A DNA stretch of 64,000 nucleotides from NCBI GenBank assembly GCA_015501075.1, contig JADNYJ010000141.1, positions 1 to 64,000 on the forward strand. The letters run 5' to 3'. Under the pieces are notes generated by a model, which saw nothing but the letters and a program-made list of their open reading frames with translations, ran no database searches and was not told the origin of the DNA. Origin of the DNA: Gymnopilus junonius. Lineage: Eukaryota > Basidiomycota > Agaricomycetes > Agaricales > Galerinaceae. This document shows positions 9,061-22,390 of the stretch, in pieces; positions within the stretch are counted from its first letter, which is position 1, and the number at the start of each line of letters is the position of its first letter. Both the position numbers and the translations under genes were made by a program.

Positions 9061-10729
9061 ATGGCTTGTCTGAATATTTTGAGGGTCTGATAAACACAGC
9101 TGTAGCTACTTACAAATGTATGCCCGCCTCTTTTTTTTATCGCATTTCATCTATCTCCAGTTTCAGGACGTTTTCGTTTATTAATACCGGTATTAACTGA
9201 ATAACCAGCCTACAGTCCCATTATCTCTATTCCATACTCTTTACTCAATCCTCAGACCCGTCTGCCGGCAGGACACCCCATCAACTCAGCGATTCCAGGC
9301 GAACTCCGACTCACGTTGGTTTATGAACACAAGCTGCGCGATTCGCGTTTCTCACTTACTTCTTTCGAAACGGCCACAAACTGGACACCGCCAGGGGGAC
9401 GGATGTGTTGACTGATGCGGTTCGACTTGCATTCTGTTTCCCTCTCGCAGTCGTCCGCGAGCAATGGAGACGTATATTTGCGACTATGCCTGCTTTCGAG
9501 GCGCTAAGGTTCATACTAATGCTCGATTTTATGTGGAACCAGTATTGAGATGGCTCAATCAAAACCTCGAATGGTACGATTATCTGCCATTCTACGCCCT
9601 TCGTTACCCATAGACTGGAATCACTATGGCCATTGTCGACGTCGTTGAACCCTCTGAGCGTGAACCTGTCCCTAGGCCCTTGGAGGTGTTGATGCCTTAG
9701 TTGAACCTGCGATATCAATCCGTCCGTATTGATGTTTGGGTCTGTACATCACCTCTTTACTTCTCCAGTACCTACTGGCCAAAGCTCCTCCTTCTCTAAT
9801 GCCTTCTATTAAAATTTGCAAATGAAATTCGCCAAAGGCCAAGGAACGGAAATTTCAAAACATTGAGCTCCGAAGTATTTATTCCGGCTTGGTACAGATT
9901 TAAATTTCGACCTCGCCTCAGGTATTTACACAACACAGGTCTCCTGAACTCCGCCTCCTGACAATTTCGCATCTCCTCAACTATAGGGAAAAGATACCAG
10001 GTCGCTTACTGCCACTTTGCTGATATTCTCCGGCCTCAGGCTGAACAGTATATAATCGACACCGTAATGTTGAACCTTACACTCCAACTACTTACTGATT
10101 TTCAAACCCTCATTCAAGATGACCTCATTCATTGGCGTCAAGTACTGTAATTTGACCATCCCTGTCAGACGTTACTGGATGCCAGCCGTTAATTCTACTA
10201 GCCACTATTCAGACGAGAATTGGAATAATCATTGCCGCACTACGGACGGCCGTGTTTTCAGGAGTCTGATAAGTGTGCTTTTAAATAGCTGTACTAGTAA
10301 TCTGAAATTCCGGAAGGCGGCAAGTTGAATGCTAGAAGTTTAGGTACATTTGTAAGTAAGGATGAAAAAATATCTATTTGAACTTCAACTTGAATTTTCG
10401 ATGGTTGTAATCTAGCAAATTCGATTACCAGAGTCCCAACTCAGAACGCGCGTCCGAGTCTTCCCACCCGCTTCTAGAGTTCAAGATATTCTATAGCATA
10501 TATCACTGGAATATGTTTACTTGTTTCCCCGGCATTCTTTGGCGCGAATGGTCTCAGGTTCGACTTACAACTCTAGAGTAGATCTCATCTTTGATTGTCT
10601 CTCCTTCAATCGTCTCCTGAGGCTGCATCTTGGGAACTGAACTGGTAATTCGAATTTGCAGCTTTGATATGGTATATTCTTTGCTCTGATATGTCTTTTG
10701 TTTCTCGACCATTGCATCAAGGAGGATTG
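9061..10729. other. gene-free, AT-richer stretch
   Basis: There are only short frames without recognisable domains; the longest is 9356-9718 on the minus strand, 120 codons. I see no splice-linked gene model that extends any of them. Confidence 0.4.
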
Positions 10730-11645
10730 CTTGACAAATTCTCTGCTGTGGCGTGGTATTACTTCCTTCATAGTCGACATGGTAACCGATATTATGGCTC
10801 GTGGCTTTCATCTTGAACCTGAGAGAACTACACTGTGCTTGAGACACGTTATCTGTATGCACATCTAGTCCGTGGGTACAATATCAAAGTATTTTATGAA
10901 AGATTCGTCGAAGACTGCTACTATACGTATGATGAGTCATGGAATGTGCCATGTCGTGCTATCCCAGTTCGACCTGTGCTCTGCGAATTGGGATGTCTTA
11001 AACTTCAACCTTCTAGACTCGGACTCGCTCTGATAGAGAGAAGCATTAAAAGGTTCTGAGGCTTGGAAATTTCACCTCCTCTATTACGTTCTCTTAGGAA
11101 GTACCGGCAATCCAAATCTTGTGGATCATGCTTTGCTGTACTGTGAATTTCATCTCTCGAACGTCGTACTACCGAAGATTATCTATCAAATTCTCTGCTG
11201 TGGTGTTCCTTCATTTTGAGTCTTTGTGGTCAACACTCGGACTGCAACTGGTACTCCCACTTGCGACTACCTTGCTGAATGTGAACGGAGCACCTCTATA
11301 TATTTGCTGTATGATATCGGCTTGTGTATAGTCTGTGTCATGATATGTATCAATGTGTATTGTAAAAGCTTCATTACAGACCGCCTTTGGTACAAAAGAT
11401 CTGCACGAGATACTCGATTTCGATTTACTCTTGGATTTGTTTTGTTTATGGTTGCCAGTTACATTGTGGACGAGGAGTTGTGGACCGCTCTGTGTGTTGT
11501 TATTGGAGGCGGATCTTTGCTTTTTGAATGGGGACAGTATGTACTTCTAGACTCAGACACACTCCAGTAAAGATAACCTTCAAATGGTTCTGAGGCTTTG
11601 AAAATTCACTCGCTTTGTTACGTTCTATCAACGTCAAGGTATTTC
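10730..11645. repeat. two diverged tandem copies, about 0.5 kb each
   Basis: TTCTCTGCTGTGG is found near 10740 and 11190, and GGTTCTGAGGCTT followed by a similar tail is found near 11053 and 11587. The spacing of about 450-535 nt is consistent with an old tandem duplication with indels. Reading frames across it (for example 11226-11570) are interrupted between copies and have no known domain. Confidence 0.45.
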
Positions 11646-13545
11646 ATCTTGTGTTCTGATACTACCTCGGATGTAGATGTGGAACGGAGAAAAAATCTTT
11701 CACGATGCCTTTGACTTTTACTTTATACAGTGGTACCTAGTGTCCATCTGTGTTATCTCCTTCTGATCTTTGCTGGCTATCGAAGAATGTATCTACCAAG
11801 GACGAAGCAGTTCTCAATCTCCCACTTGATCTAAGTACATCAGAGACATGTCCCATCTGAAGATTGATGATAGGGTATCGTCGTTCAGGTCTAGGTGGAT
11901 ATCTCTATGATTGTTGACAGTGAATAAATTTGCTTTAGATTTTCGGGTACATCTTCATCGAAAATGAATGAACAAATGGGTTCACCCAAGTCCTTTTCTT
12001 CCAATCGCAATGTCGATTCATACAAATTTTGGTGCTTTTCGTGTCTTGTTGATCATTTCTTCAGTTCTCTTACCAGAATTCTCTTCGGGGATGCTTTGAA
12101 ATTTGGTCAACTCACATTCACTCCCTGCTTTTGATATTTGCTCAATGCACTATCTTGGAAGTACACCTAAAGAGAAGGGGTGCAGGTAATCATTGGTATT
12201 CATCAGTCAGCATTAATTCGGATGATCCTCCCGTGTAACGGTTGGATACTGCGCTACTGTATTTTGCTTCATACTCTCGCTGGTTGGCATGCTTCCGAAT
12301 AATACATGTAATCAGAGTTGTAATATATCACGCTACACTTCAGAACTTTATATTGGAAGCTGAAGCAATAAGTATCGCATTTTACCTCGGTTCTCTGACC
12401 AGTCTCTCACTAAGGAAGCTGATTACGAAGGATGCTACGTAGACTGTATTGTTCCAGGTGTGTTTTTTTTGGAGGGGATGAGAAATGGTGATGTTGAATT
12501 TTGTTTCCATAGGCACCATTGTTCTTGTCAGTAACTAAGTCAGTAATGCCTGGTCAACGCTGCTTCTTCCGTATTACTAGAGTACTAGAATGAGGGAGAT
12601 ATTTATACAGTTTAAATTGTAAAGGGCGACGACGCACGACACTAACCTCTATCCGGACCCGCTGAAATTATGTAAAGCGACAATCCTGCAGACCATGGAT
12701 AGTCATCGCGTTCATAATTGCTTATTTCGGTATACTGAGAGAAAGGATTTGCTAGGAAAGAATTTGAGAAGTAAATTGATGGTGAGGACAACTTGGTGAC
12801 TATGAGTCGTCCGATATGTCTTATGTACCACTTTCGTCACTAAGAAATCTGGCGGGCTCATATTTTATTTTATACTTACAATATTATTGGTGACCTAAAT
12901 GACACGAGTCGTACGTGCCATTAATGTCCAAATGCCGACTTCAATATTAATTTTTGAAGTTTTCTAACGAGACTCGATGGTCTATGTTCATACATACTTT
13001 TTTCCATAACTAGAGCAGCCGATGCAGATCATTTAAGTCACCTGTCGACATTCGCAGCCCAAGGTGAAATATTCAGTCGAAAGTCTAAATAGTGGACGGC
13101 CAGGGAATTAATTACCAAAGGAAGTCCGGAAAGTCGATCTGCGTGTTCACTCGTGACCTCTGGCGTCTGAGCTTCCCAGCCCTTCTTAATGTTCAAAAGT
13201 CCAGGAATTTGTGACCGTTGGAGACCGCAAGTAGACGTGAGAATCCGAAGAATTTGAGGGGGAGTGAAAATCCTTGATCGAAATCGGCGTCTATCACGAT
13301 TCCGCACCCAATTTTAGATCTTATACACGACTTAAGGCCGTAAAGCGCCCATCTATAGTATCTACGATGGAAGATCGAAGAAGGGACGGAGGAGAGAAGG
13401 ACCGAGCGGGGATAGCCGAGGTTGATAAGGAAGAGTGGGAGGGCCGGAGCCGATCATCCGGCAGCGATACTTGGGGGCTTCTTTCTAGAATCCCTTCGTC
13501 GGTGTCCTGTCCTTGCCCCTCTCATTTCCTTGTAAATTTCGACAG
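11646..13545. other. gene-free stretch upstream of the importin gene
   Basis: Short frames only. The last few hundred bases (13300-13545) are the likely 5' region of the importin gene. I see no clear TATA box or repeat. Confidence 0.4.
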
Positions 13546-16500
13546 ATGGATGAAGTTGTCCCTCCTCAGATATCTGCTGAGCTTACCCAGATCCTCTCAA
13601 ACCTCGTCCTCGGAGATAACGATATTCGAGCAAAGTGAGTATTTATGTTGTATTATCAAAAGTTTCTTTTTGCCTGCTTTCCCGTCCGCCGTCCCTTGCT
13701 GATTGTTGTTGGGTCGGAATGTAGTGCTGAAAAGGCCGTCAATGAGCGCTTGGCGCATACGCCCGAGCTGTACCTGCTGGCGCTGTCCCAATTTGCCATC
13801 ACGGCGGATACAGAGATGGTAAGCAAGGCATATCTCTGCTGTGCCTTTTTCGAGGCACCTTTGAGGCAGGACGAGATCTCATGATGTTTTCCCTTTTTGC
13901 AGATGCGCTCTTTTCCCTTGTGCTGCTGAGACGACTGCTGTTCCGACCCGCACCGACCACGGCACATCCGCATCCACAGCATCCGCATCCATCAGCTGCT
14001 GCTGCCGCCCGTTCTACCCTTTACGACCACCTCTCTCATCAGACCCTCGCCACTCTCGAGCGCCTGCTGCTCTTCTCGCTCTCCGTGAAACGTCGAACAA
14101 CGTGCGCCGGAAGGCTGTGGACACGATCTGCGATCTCGCGAACCAGGGCATGGTGCGTGGACGGCCGTGGCATGCCCTCCAGGCCCAGGCTTTTAACATG
14201 GCGCATGCGACGGTGACGGAGAGAGGCGTGAATGCTGCTGGGCTGAGGGAGAGTGCTTATAGGATCTTTGCTGGATGTCCGAATCTCGTCATGGACTTGC
14301 AGACGGATGCTGTCCTGGGCGTGTTCCAGCGGGGTTTGCAGGATCCAGAGAATATCGAGGTATGTTTCTATTAATCCTCCTCGTCTGTAACTCAGAGCAT
14401 TACAGGTCCGTCATGCCGCCCTCCTTGCCTCTGTCGCTTTCCTCTCATCAGCGGATTCCAATCAACTTGCCCAATCCATTTCGTTGTTGTCTCCTATGCT
14501 CGATACCCTTCCCGCCCTCGCCAACGCGCTCTCCCAACCTCCGCTGGGTTCTTCTTCGAACTCAGCTCTGCACCCAAAACCTCAAATTACCACTATTTAT
14601 CCACCTTCCTCTCAACTCTGACCCCACTGACGACATCCCACCCCATCTTATTCGCACCCCACCTCCAAACACTGCTTACATTCCTCCCCTCGCTTATCCT
14701 CCCCCCCGTCGATTGCGGCCCTACGCCGACCGTTGGCCGACCGTTCCCTGCTGCTTCTTCTCGCGGTGGCGGCGGAAGTGCGTTCGTGTTCCCCCCTCCT
14801 CCGTCTCTCCCGTCGGATGAAGACGTTTCGACCGCCGATGATGATGAAGAGAGGGACGAGCGGTCGACGTTGAGGTTGAGCGCGTTGGAGTTTATGATCA
14901 GTTTGAGTGAGGCCCGTCCGAATATGGTGCGCAAGGTGCCTGGGTGGACGGAGGTGATCGTCAGAGCGTGTTTGGAGGGCATGGGTGAGTTGGATGAGGA
15001 TGAGAGTACGGGTAGTGGCTTGGATGCTTGGCTTAATGAAGATGTACGCCTTCTTTTTCTTTTCCTCCGTCATTCCTTCACCACTCATCCTTTCCAATAG
15101 CCCTCCACCAGCTCGAGTTCAGCCGAGACGGACGCCCCTCCAGCTTTGTACGAACAGTCTCTGGATCGGCTAGCGTGTGCGATGGGCGGCCGCTCCGTCT
15201 TACCACCGGCGTTCCAGGTATCCCTCATTCCCATCTCACATCCCTTCTTGAAACTCTAAACCTAGTCAACGCCAGTACATCCCCTCAATGATGGCCAGCT
15301 ACGACTGGCGCGTCAGACACGCCGGATTACTCGCCATCGCCGCCATTGGGGAAGGCACAGGCAAGGTTGGTCCTTTTATCTGCTATATTTATCTTTTTTT
15401 TTTTTTCCTTTTCGTAAGAGTGTCCTGGGCGCTGATGTTCTTCCATTTCTTCCACTCCATTCAATACATATTAGGTCATGCAGAAAGAACTGGAGAAGAT
15501 CATCGTGTGGGTTATTCGGTCTTCCTTTCTTTGTTTAGACCTTGGGATTTACGCTGGCGTTTCGGCAGATTGGTTACTCCCATGTTTCGTGATACGCATC
15601 CGCGCGTGCGGTACGCCGCCTGTCAGTGTATGTAAGTCTCTCCTTCTTTCGTTTCGTCCCTCTTCAGAAGCGTGAGTTTGGCTTATATGGGTTTTTATTT
15701 ACATTTCAAAGAGGTCAGCTGTGTACGGATTTGGAGGTATGTTGCCGTTATTACGTTGATCAAGGCAGTAAGCGTATTTTTTCAGGAAATCATTCAGAAA
15801 CGGTTCCATGAGCAATTGTTCGCCGTTTTGATCCCGGCTCTTGAAGATCCTGAGCCTAGGTAGCTTTCTTTTGTCCAGTGTTTTGTTATTTCCCCGTCTG
15901 ATCTCACTGCTAGAGTTCATGCCCATGCTGCCTCTGCTCTTATCAATTTCTGCGAAGGTGTTGAGCGCGACACGCTTATTCCATACCTTGATCCTATCGT
16001 CGAGCGCCTCCTCAAGTTACTCAATCCGGCTGGTGAGGTCAAACAACGAGAAGATATGTCAAGAGCAAGCATCACGACGTTGGCGATGGTGGCGGATGCT
16101 AGCGAGGCGACATTTGCCAAGGTTCGTTCTGGATGTTTTGGGATTTTTTTGATGGATTTTTTTTTTGCTAGCATTATCCGACTATCATGCCGCTATTGTT
16201 GAACGTCTTGAGGAATGCGGATGGTCCTGGGTTTGGAAAGTTAAGGGTCAAGGCGATGGAGTGCGCTGGGCTTATAGGTGCGTTGCTCATTTTTTTATGT
16301 CAACTTGACTCGTTCTGAAGCGAATTTCTAGCTATTGCTGTCGGCGCTGACACCTTCCGACCCGATTCCAAGAATTTAATTGAATTGCTCATGCGCATTC
16401 AACGTGAGTTGTCTCTTCATTTTCAAGTCAGAACTTATTGTCAATTTATTTTAGAGAGTCCTGTCGACCCCAGCGATCCACAGCTGGGACATTACCTCAT

Positions 16501-17449
16501 CGCGACTTGGGCTAAAGTTTGTCAAGCAATGGGCACGGAATTCGAACCATTCTTGCCGGTCGTGATGCCCAGCTTACTTGCTGCTGCAAGCGCAAAAGCA
16601 GATTTATCGGTATACGGTAAGTATTATATACATGCATTCTTGTCCGCTTATTTATTTTCATGTGCGCCAGATACTTTAGATGACGATGATGATTCGCCCG
16701 AACGTGATGGTTGGGAAACGATCGTGATGGATGGGCAGGCTTATGGCGTGAGGACGAGCGCGATGGATGAAAAATGCCAGGCATTCGAAACGCTTGTTAT
16801 TTATTGCTCCACTCTGGGGCCGAGGTTTGCGCCTTTCTTGGCGCAGACGCTAGAGGTGACTTTACCATGTCTAAAGTTTTACTTTCACGAGGGAGTTCGG
16901 GAGGCGTGTGCTATGTATGTTCTTTTTTCCTTGTACTGAAGATGCACTCAGTTCTGGCCTTGATGTAGGCTGCTGCCATGCTACTTGCATGCGGTAAGCA
17001 ATCGAATACCTTGACGAACGCTATGGTCGCCGCCGTCTTCACTCATCTCATCACTTGCATCAACTCTGAGCAAGATTCGACTTTCCTCGCCTCTTTATAC
17101 AAATACTTTTCGGAATCCATGCGGTTATCGGAGGCCCCTCTGCGCTTCCTCAGCAATTCCACGACGGCGTGATGGAAGCGACCAAGCGCCAACTGCAGTC
17201 GATCGCGGATAGGCGGAAGGCGCGCGCGGCGCGTGTTTCTTCAGCAGCTTCCTCGAATGCGGGCGTGGGTGATTGGGATCGGGATGAGATGGTGCTGTTG
17301 GAGGAGATGGAGGACTTTGCGTTGGAGGATATGGGCAAGATGGTGGCGGAGTTTGATACCAATCATCCTTGCTGGTCGCCGTGTCTGGTGTGAGGGATTT
17401 GGGATTCAATACGTATGATAGCGATGAGGATGGTGATGAAGAGGGCTGA
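13546..17449 (+). CDS. PSE1: importin beta, Pse1/Kap121/IPO5 type (frame changes)
   Basis: This is a karyopherin that imports ribosomal proteins, histones and other cargo through nuclear pores. The start ATG at 13546 follows a pyrimidine-rich leader; about a dozen exons can be joined by short GT-AG introns (first donor 13635, first acceptor 13724). HEAT-repeat signatures of this family appear in order: an N-terminal AEKAVNERL repeat, LRESAYRIFAGCPNLV (about 14240), GLLAIAAIGEGTGK (about 15330), PRVRYAACQCIGQLC (about 15600-15740), LIPALEDPEPRVHAHAASAL (about 15830), GFGKLRVKAMECAGLI (16230) and an acidic C-terminal end with GVRDLGF. At least five apparent single-base frame changes interrupt it (13903-13930, about 14070, about 14590, about 15530, and three in 16970-17380 relative to the second copy at 22.4 kb). 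It is therefore either a recent pseudogene or an intact gene with assembly indels; as an essential gene the second is plausible. Confidence 0.82.
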
Positions 17450-18700
17450 GGTAAAGTTGGGTCGGATCGGGGCTTTCTTGTGAAGAGGATGTGTCGCTCA
17501 GGCGTGGGCTTGTGTGGATTTAGACTGATTTCTTTGGGTTGTATATCGTGAATTTTGTGTTTCAACTTGCTGTTGTCGTTAAATCTCGGTCTTGTATTGC
17601 AGACTTGCAAGTTTTATATTTATGCTGGCCAATACTGTCATGGAAAGTCGAAACGTTATTTACTGCTCCGCTTCTCTCGTCAAATTAATTATGAGGCTCT
17701 GTACTTCCTGTTCGTCATCCAAACCCAGTTTAAGATTTCGGTAGACTCGACTTGTCATCACGTTCACCAAGACGAGATGGCAGATGATGAACATCGCCTG
17801 ATATAACTGTTTGCAGAAAACAATGATAAAAACTAGAATGGCCTTTGAAATGACAATAATTCTGTGATCGATTAGGATCAGATTAAGGAACTTGGGCAAC
17901 GTCGATGACTCACATGAAATGCATTTGACTGTCCGGCAAGACGATTCTCGACAAGACCGGTAATGACGCGCCCCACACCAAAATTTTGAATGTTTGACCC
18001 AAGGAAGTTCCGGTGTGTTCGAGAAACATAAGATATATCCTCCATACAATGGCGAAATATATGAGAGTTTCGTCAACGAGAAAGACTGTATAAGTGGCAG
18101 GAAGAAAGTAATGCAGGTCTTGTAGTGTCTCCATGCAGTACTTTGTGGGACCAACGTTCTCGGCTCCTACAACTAAATAAAAGGTCGAAGAAATACCAAT
18201 TGCCGCTAGTAAATGGATTCCGAAAAAGACTCCAATAAATCGTTCACGGTTATAAATCGCGAAGACACGGACGCAGAGAAAACAACCGGTGAAGAAAGCA
18301 AATGCAATCGGAAAGGCGTTAATACAGCGAGCAAATTAGGCACATCTCGCCACCGGGCAGCTTTGAAACGAATTTAGTGCAAATTATGGCCACTTACTCA
18401 GGAGAACGGCTCGACTTAATGCATATACCAGTAAAGAGACTCTACGAAGACATTAGTTCCCAGAACTAAATGATTCATCATTTGACATACCGACTTCCGA
18501 AATGAAGGAAGGTCGGGAGACCGAGTTTGAAAAAGAACAATAGCTTGAAATCGCTCCGGAGATTATCTATCCAGTCCCAAATCAACACCTGTGCACCAAT
18601 TTTAGTCTATGTTTAGCAGAACAAAGTGACGGTAGGCTCTCACCGTAGTCATTCCGACACTCATGTTACATGTAGCTCTGATAACCCTTTGACTTTGACG
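16268..18700. repeat. segmental duplication, copy A
   Basis: From GGGCTTATAG at 16268 to about 18700 this sequence is repeated in direct orientation at 22381-24140. It covers the last third of the importin gene, the intergenic DNA and the 5' end of the convergent membrane gene. Copy B lacks about 660 bp (roughly 17698-18357 of copy A), with a short GGC-type microhomology at the junction. Confidence 0.9.
17660..18664 (-). pseudogene. orphan multi-TM membrane protein, copy A (probably broken)
   Basis: Read from 18664 leftwards, exons give a first segment WDWIDNLRSDFKLL.FFKLGLP, then SLLVYALSRAVLL, PVARCA, INAFPIAFAFFTGCF.RVFAIY, a loop with AENVGPTKYC, TYTVFLVDETLIYFAIVWR, and a C-terminal QAMFIICHLVLVNVMTSRV.RNLKLG stretch. 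This layout (about seven hydrophobic segments, RV-AIY after the third, M-x-C/S-RV-R near the end) matches a large uncharacterised integral membrane family of Agaricomycetes, related to DUF6533 proteins. In the frame needed between PVARCA and INAF there is a TAA (complement of 18336-18338). The N-terminal exon seen in copy B is missing, so the gene looks inactive. It is convergent with the importin gene. Confidence 0.6.
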
Positions 18701-18849
18701 GTCCTGAAGTTTCCTGAACGAGCAGGGTAGATGGGCATATTGGAGTACGTGTTTCTGCTAATTCGAGGACTCGCTTCCGAATAGCCGTTACGTCGTTGAA
18801 CAAAAGTTACTCAGTTTGAATTCCTCAGGACCATTCTCTTTGACTTTGG

Positions 18850-19990
<1,141 letters not shown>

Positions 19991-20119
19991 TGCAGGCAAG
20001 GAGTGATGATATTCAATGTACAGCTGCCGCCGACTACCTATCTGTGACACTGTCCGATCCCACTGTCACAACGAGACGCCTGAGCTCCAGCATGAGCTTC
20101 CTCATACGCAGGACCATCA

Positions 20120-20520
20120 TCCGCCTGTGTTGGGTCCGGCATTCTCGCCGTTGACTCCCAGATCGCGCTCATCTGCATACACAACGTCCAGCTCATCATC
20201 CAGGCGGAACTCACCACGTCATCCACCAATGCCAGCACCCCACCGACTCGTCTCGTCGGCGTGCCGCCTTCCAAAGGTCGAGCAGGCAACCAAACACCAC
20301 GATCCGAATCCATCTTCATCACGGGTTCCAAGCCTCTTCCTCCTTCTGCAGCAGCCCCATGCTGAACAAAAGGGCGTTTGGCATGTCCGAAATCGAGGGT
20401 GACGACAGCGGCAAGGGAAAACCGCCGGCTTCCCTCGACAGGGACGCGATGGTATGATGAAGAAACCGCAGCCTCCATCGCAGTCGACCGGGCCGCGGAG
20501 GTGAGCTCGGTGTCGCTGCA
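20120..20520 (+). pseudogene. SRPK-type kinase relic, copy B (middle segment only)
   Basis: It repeats the middle of the relic to its left: QAELTTSSTNASTPPTRLVG, then PPSKGRAGNQTPRSESIF, a short TGSKPLPPSAAA run, and an end AASIAVDRAAEVSSVSL. It starts just after the catalytic-loop region and has no C-lobe. The copy keeps a part (20340-20520) that is missing from copy A, so it is not a simple local duplication of what remains there. Confidence 0.7.
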
Positions 20521-21060
20521 TACTCAGGGATACTTCATCGGCTGTCCATTGCGCCTCAGGGCCCTTCTATCCTCTCTCAAACCAACCCAAACGCGACTTG
20601 GATTCCCCTATACCGGCACCCTTATTTTTTCTCACTGGTCGTGCGACCTTTCCATTGCCTTTGCCATCCTCAAGGCCGCTCGTTCTATATCTCTCCGTTC
20701 ATTCACTACGTAACGAAATTCAGGGGTGGATCGCCCAGGCGATGACGCAATATCTCTTCCATGCTTTCATCACCTTTTCTGAGTATGGGTCTCTACACTC
20801 TATTCTGATTAAAATAGTGTACCGTATATACATCATTGTGAGGGAAGAGTGGGGAAGATGACGTTAAATTGTGATTTTCCTGGATTTCGCGCAGGCAAAA
20901 AGTCGAATATACTTGCGCCTAACTAATTAAAGCAGCGATTTCGACTGGCGCTTGTTAATGGCCCGTTGATGTCAAATGCGGGTGGTACTAAATCCCGAGA
21001 AAGTTACATAATACAATACTTGGCATTACATCAGTGAGCGGCACTTACCTCCCCGTCATC

Positions 21061-22390
21061 ATGGAGGCCACCGAACAACCAGATGAACCAGCCTTCCAAG
21101 TGTACGCGTCCTTCCCCCGTGTGGTGGCATTCGGCGTTGACCTCGACCTCAGCCCTTCCAACTGGGACTGGGTACACTGCCTCGAAATCCCAATCGACAC
21201 TCTTAGCAAGCTTAATTTCTCACCCAGGCCATACAAATGGATCCGCTACGCCATCGGAGTCGTCGTCGGGGCTGAAGGTGACCTTTCGTCTTGTGCTCAT
21301 GAGCTCAATGTGGTAGATTACGACGCCGTCCTACCAATCGAGTCTGCCACCTTGTACTACCACACAAGCGATGACGAAAGGAGAAGAATGTTCCCTCTCG
21401 ATCCTCACATGGCACCCACGAATATCACTTCTAGTGCCTCCAGCCCTCGGAAGGACGATTTCCGCTCTGCAATGGCAGATCGGGATGGGCGGTGTGTCTT
21501 GGCGGAGGTTACATTGATGGGCTGTGATGCCGTGCATCTCCTGGCCCATAGCAAGGGTGATGAGGTACGCCACCCTTACTCTCATTTTTCTGCTAGTCAC
21601 AATTTCCATGACTGTAGTATATTTCTCTCTATACCGAACGCCGGAGTCGAGACCCTGCCGGTGACGACATCGTACGAGAGATCGATAGCATCCGAAATGG
21701 CATTCTTTTGAACGCTATTACTCACCGTGTGCTGGGCAAAAATGTTGCATTCTTACCCGTGCGTTTAACCACTTGTATAACGCCTTGTGGCACTGAATCA
21801 AATTTGATGGTGTTAATAATACCCAGATGCCTAATTTTGCTATGAACACAACCGACGTCGACCCTTCCTTGCCACCAGGAGAGAACAGGTTCACAGCCCA
21901 TCTCTTCGAGCCCTGCGAACTATCTCTTCTTGTTGGCCGCAGGCCTGGCAGTCCAATCCGTGTTTCTGATCATAAAAATTGGCCTCCTGCAATTCTTTTT
22001 GATGCAGTCTATGCCACTACTATTCTTTACCATTTCGGCACTACTAGGGTTCGAGTTATGATCGACAAAACTTGGAAGAACATCTTTTATGAGGACGGGA
22101 TTATGAATCGCTCACAAGTGGAGCACAAGGAGTTGATTGACGCACAAGTTCAAGACAAGCAGAAGACAGAGAGGCAAGCACAAGAGCGTAATGCACGCCT
22201 TGAACACCATGAACGCAGTAACACCAGCCCCTTCGACTTGCTCATGGCTCTCCCATATATTCTTGTACCACAGGACGAGCTACGCGCTACATTCAGAGAA
22301 GCCAGAGAAAAGGCGGAGAAGGAGAAGCAAGAGCGTCTGAAGGAGAAAGTTGAAGCTTGGAACTGGCAGGTCATCTCTTCGGGCTTATAG
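21061..22390 (+). CDS. HNH-nuclease-family protein, 402 aa
   Basis: Three exons (21061-21564, 21618-21758, 21827-22390) join in phase to 402 residues. The middle matches the fungal HNH_2-type domain: CVLAE..GCDAVHLLAHSKGDEYI (first histidines H159 and H163), then IDSIRNGILLN (N195) and THRVLG (H204), followed by the typical VAFLPMPNFAM. All three HNH positions are present, so metal-dependent nuclease activity is possible, though members of this family are mostly uncharacterised. The C-terminus (residues about 320-398) is a charged helix rich in K, E and Q. The last codons and the stop (GGGCTTATAG) lie inside the segmental duplication that starts at 22381, so the native C-terminus has probably been replaced. 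I chose the ATG at 21061 because the upstream in-frame codons have no ATG. Confidence 0.75.

Noticed and set aside
12645..12675. GGACCCGCTGAA, similar to the start of 28S rRNA
   Set aside because: The match covers about a dozen bases and the sequence then diverges completely; no rRNA gene or ITS is present.
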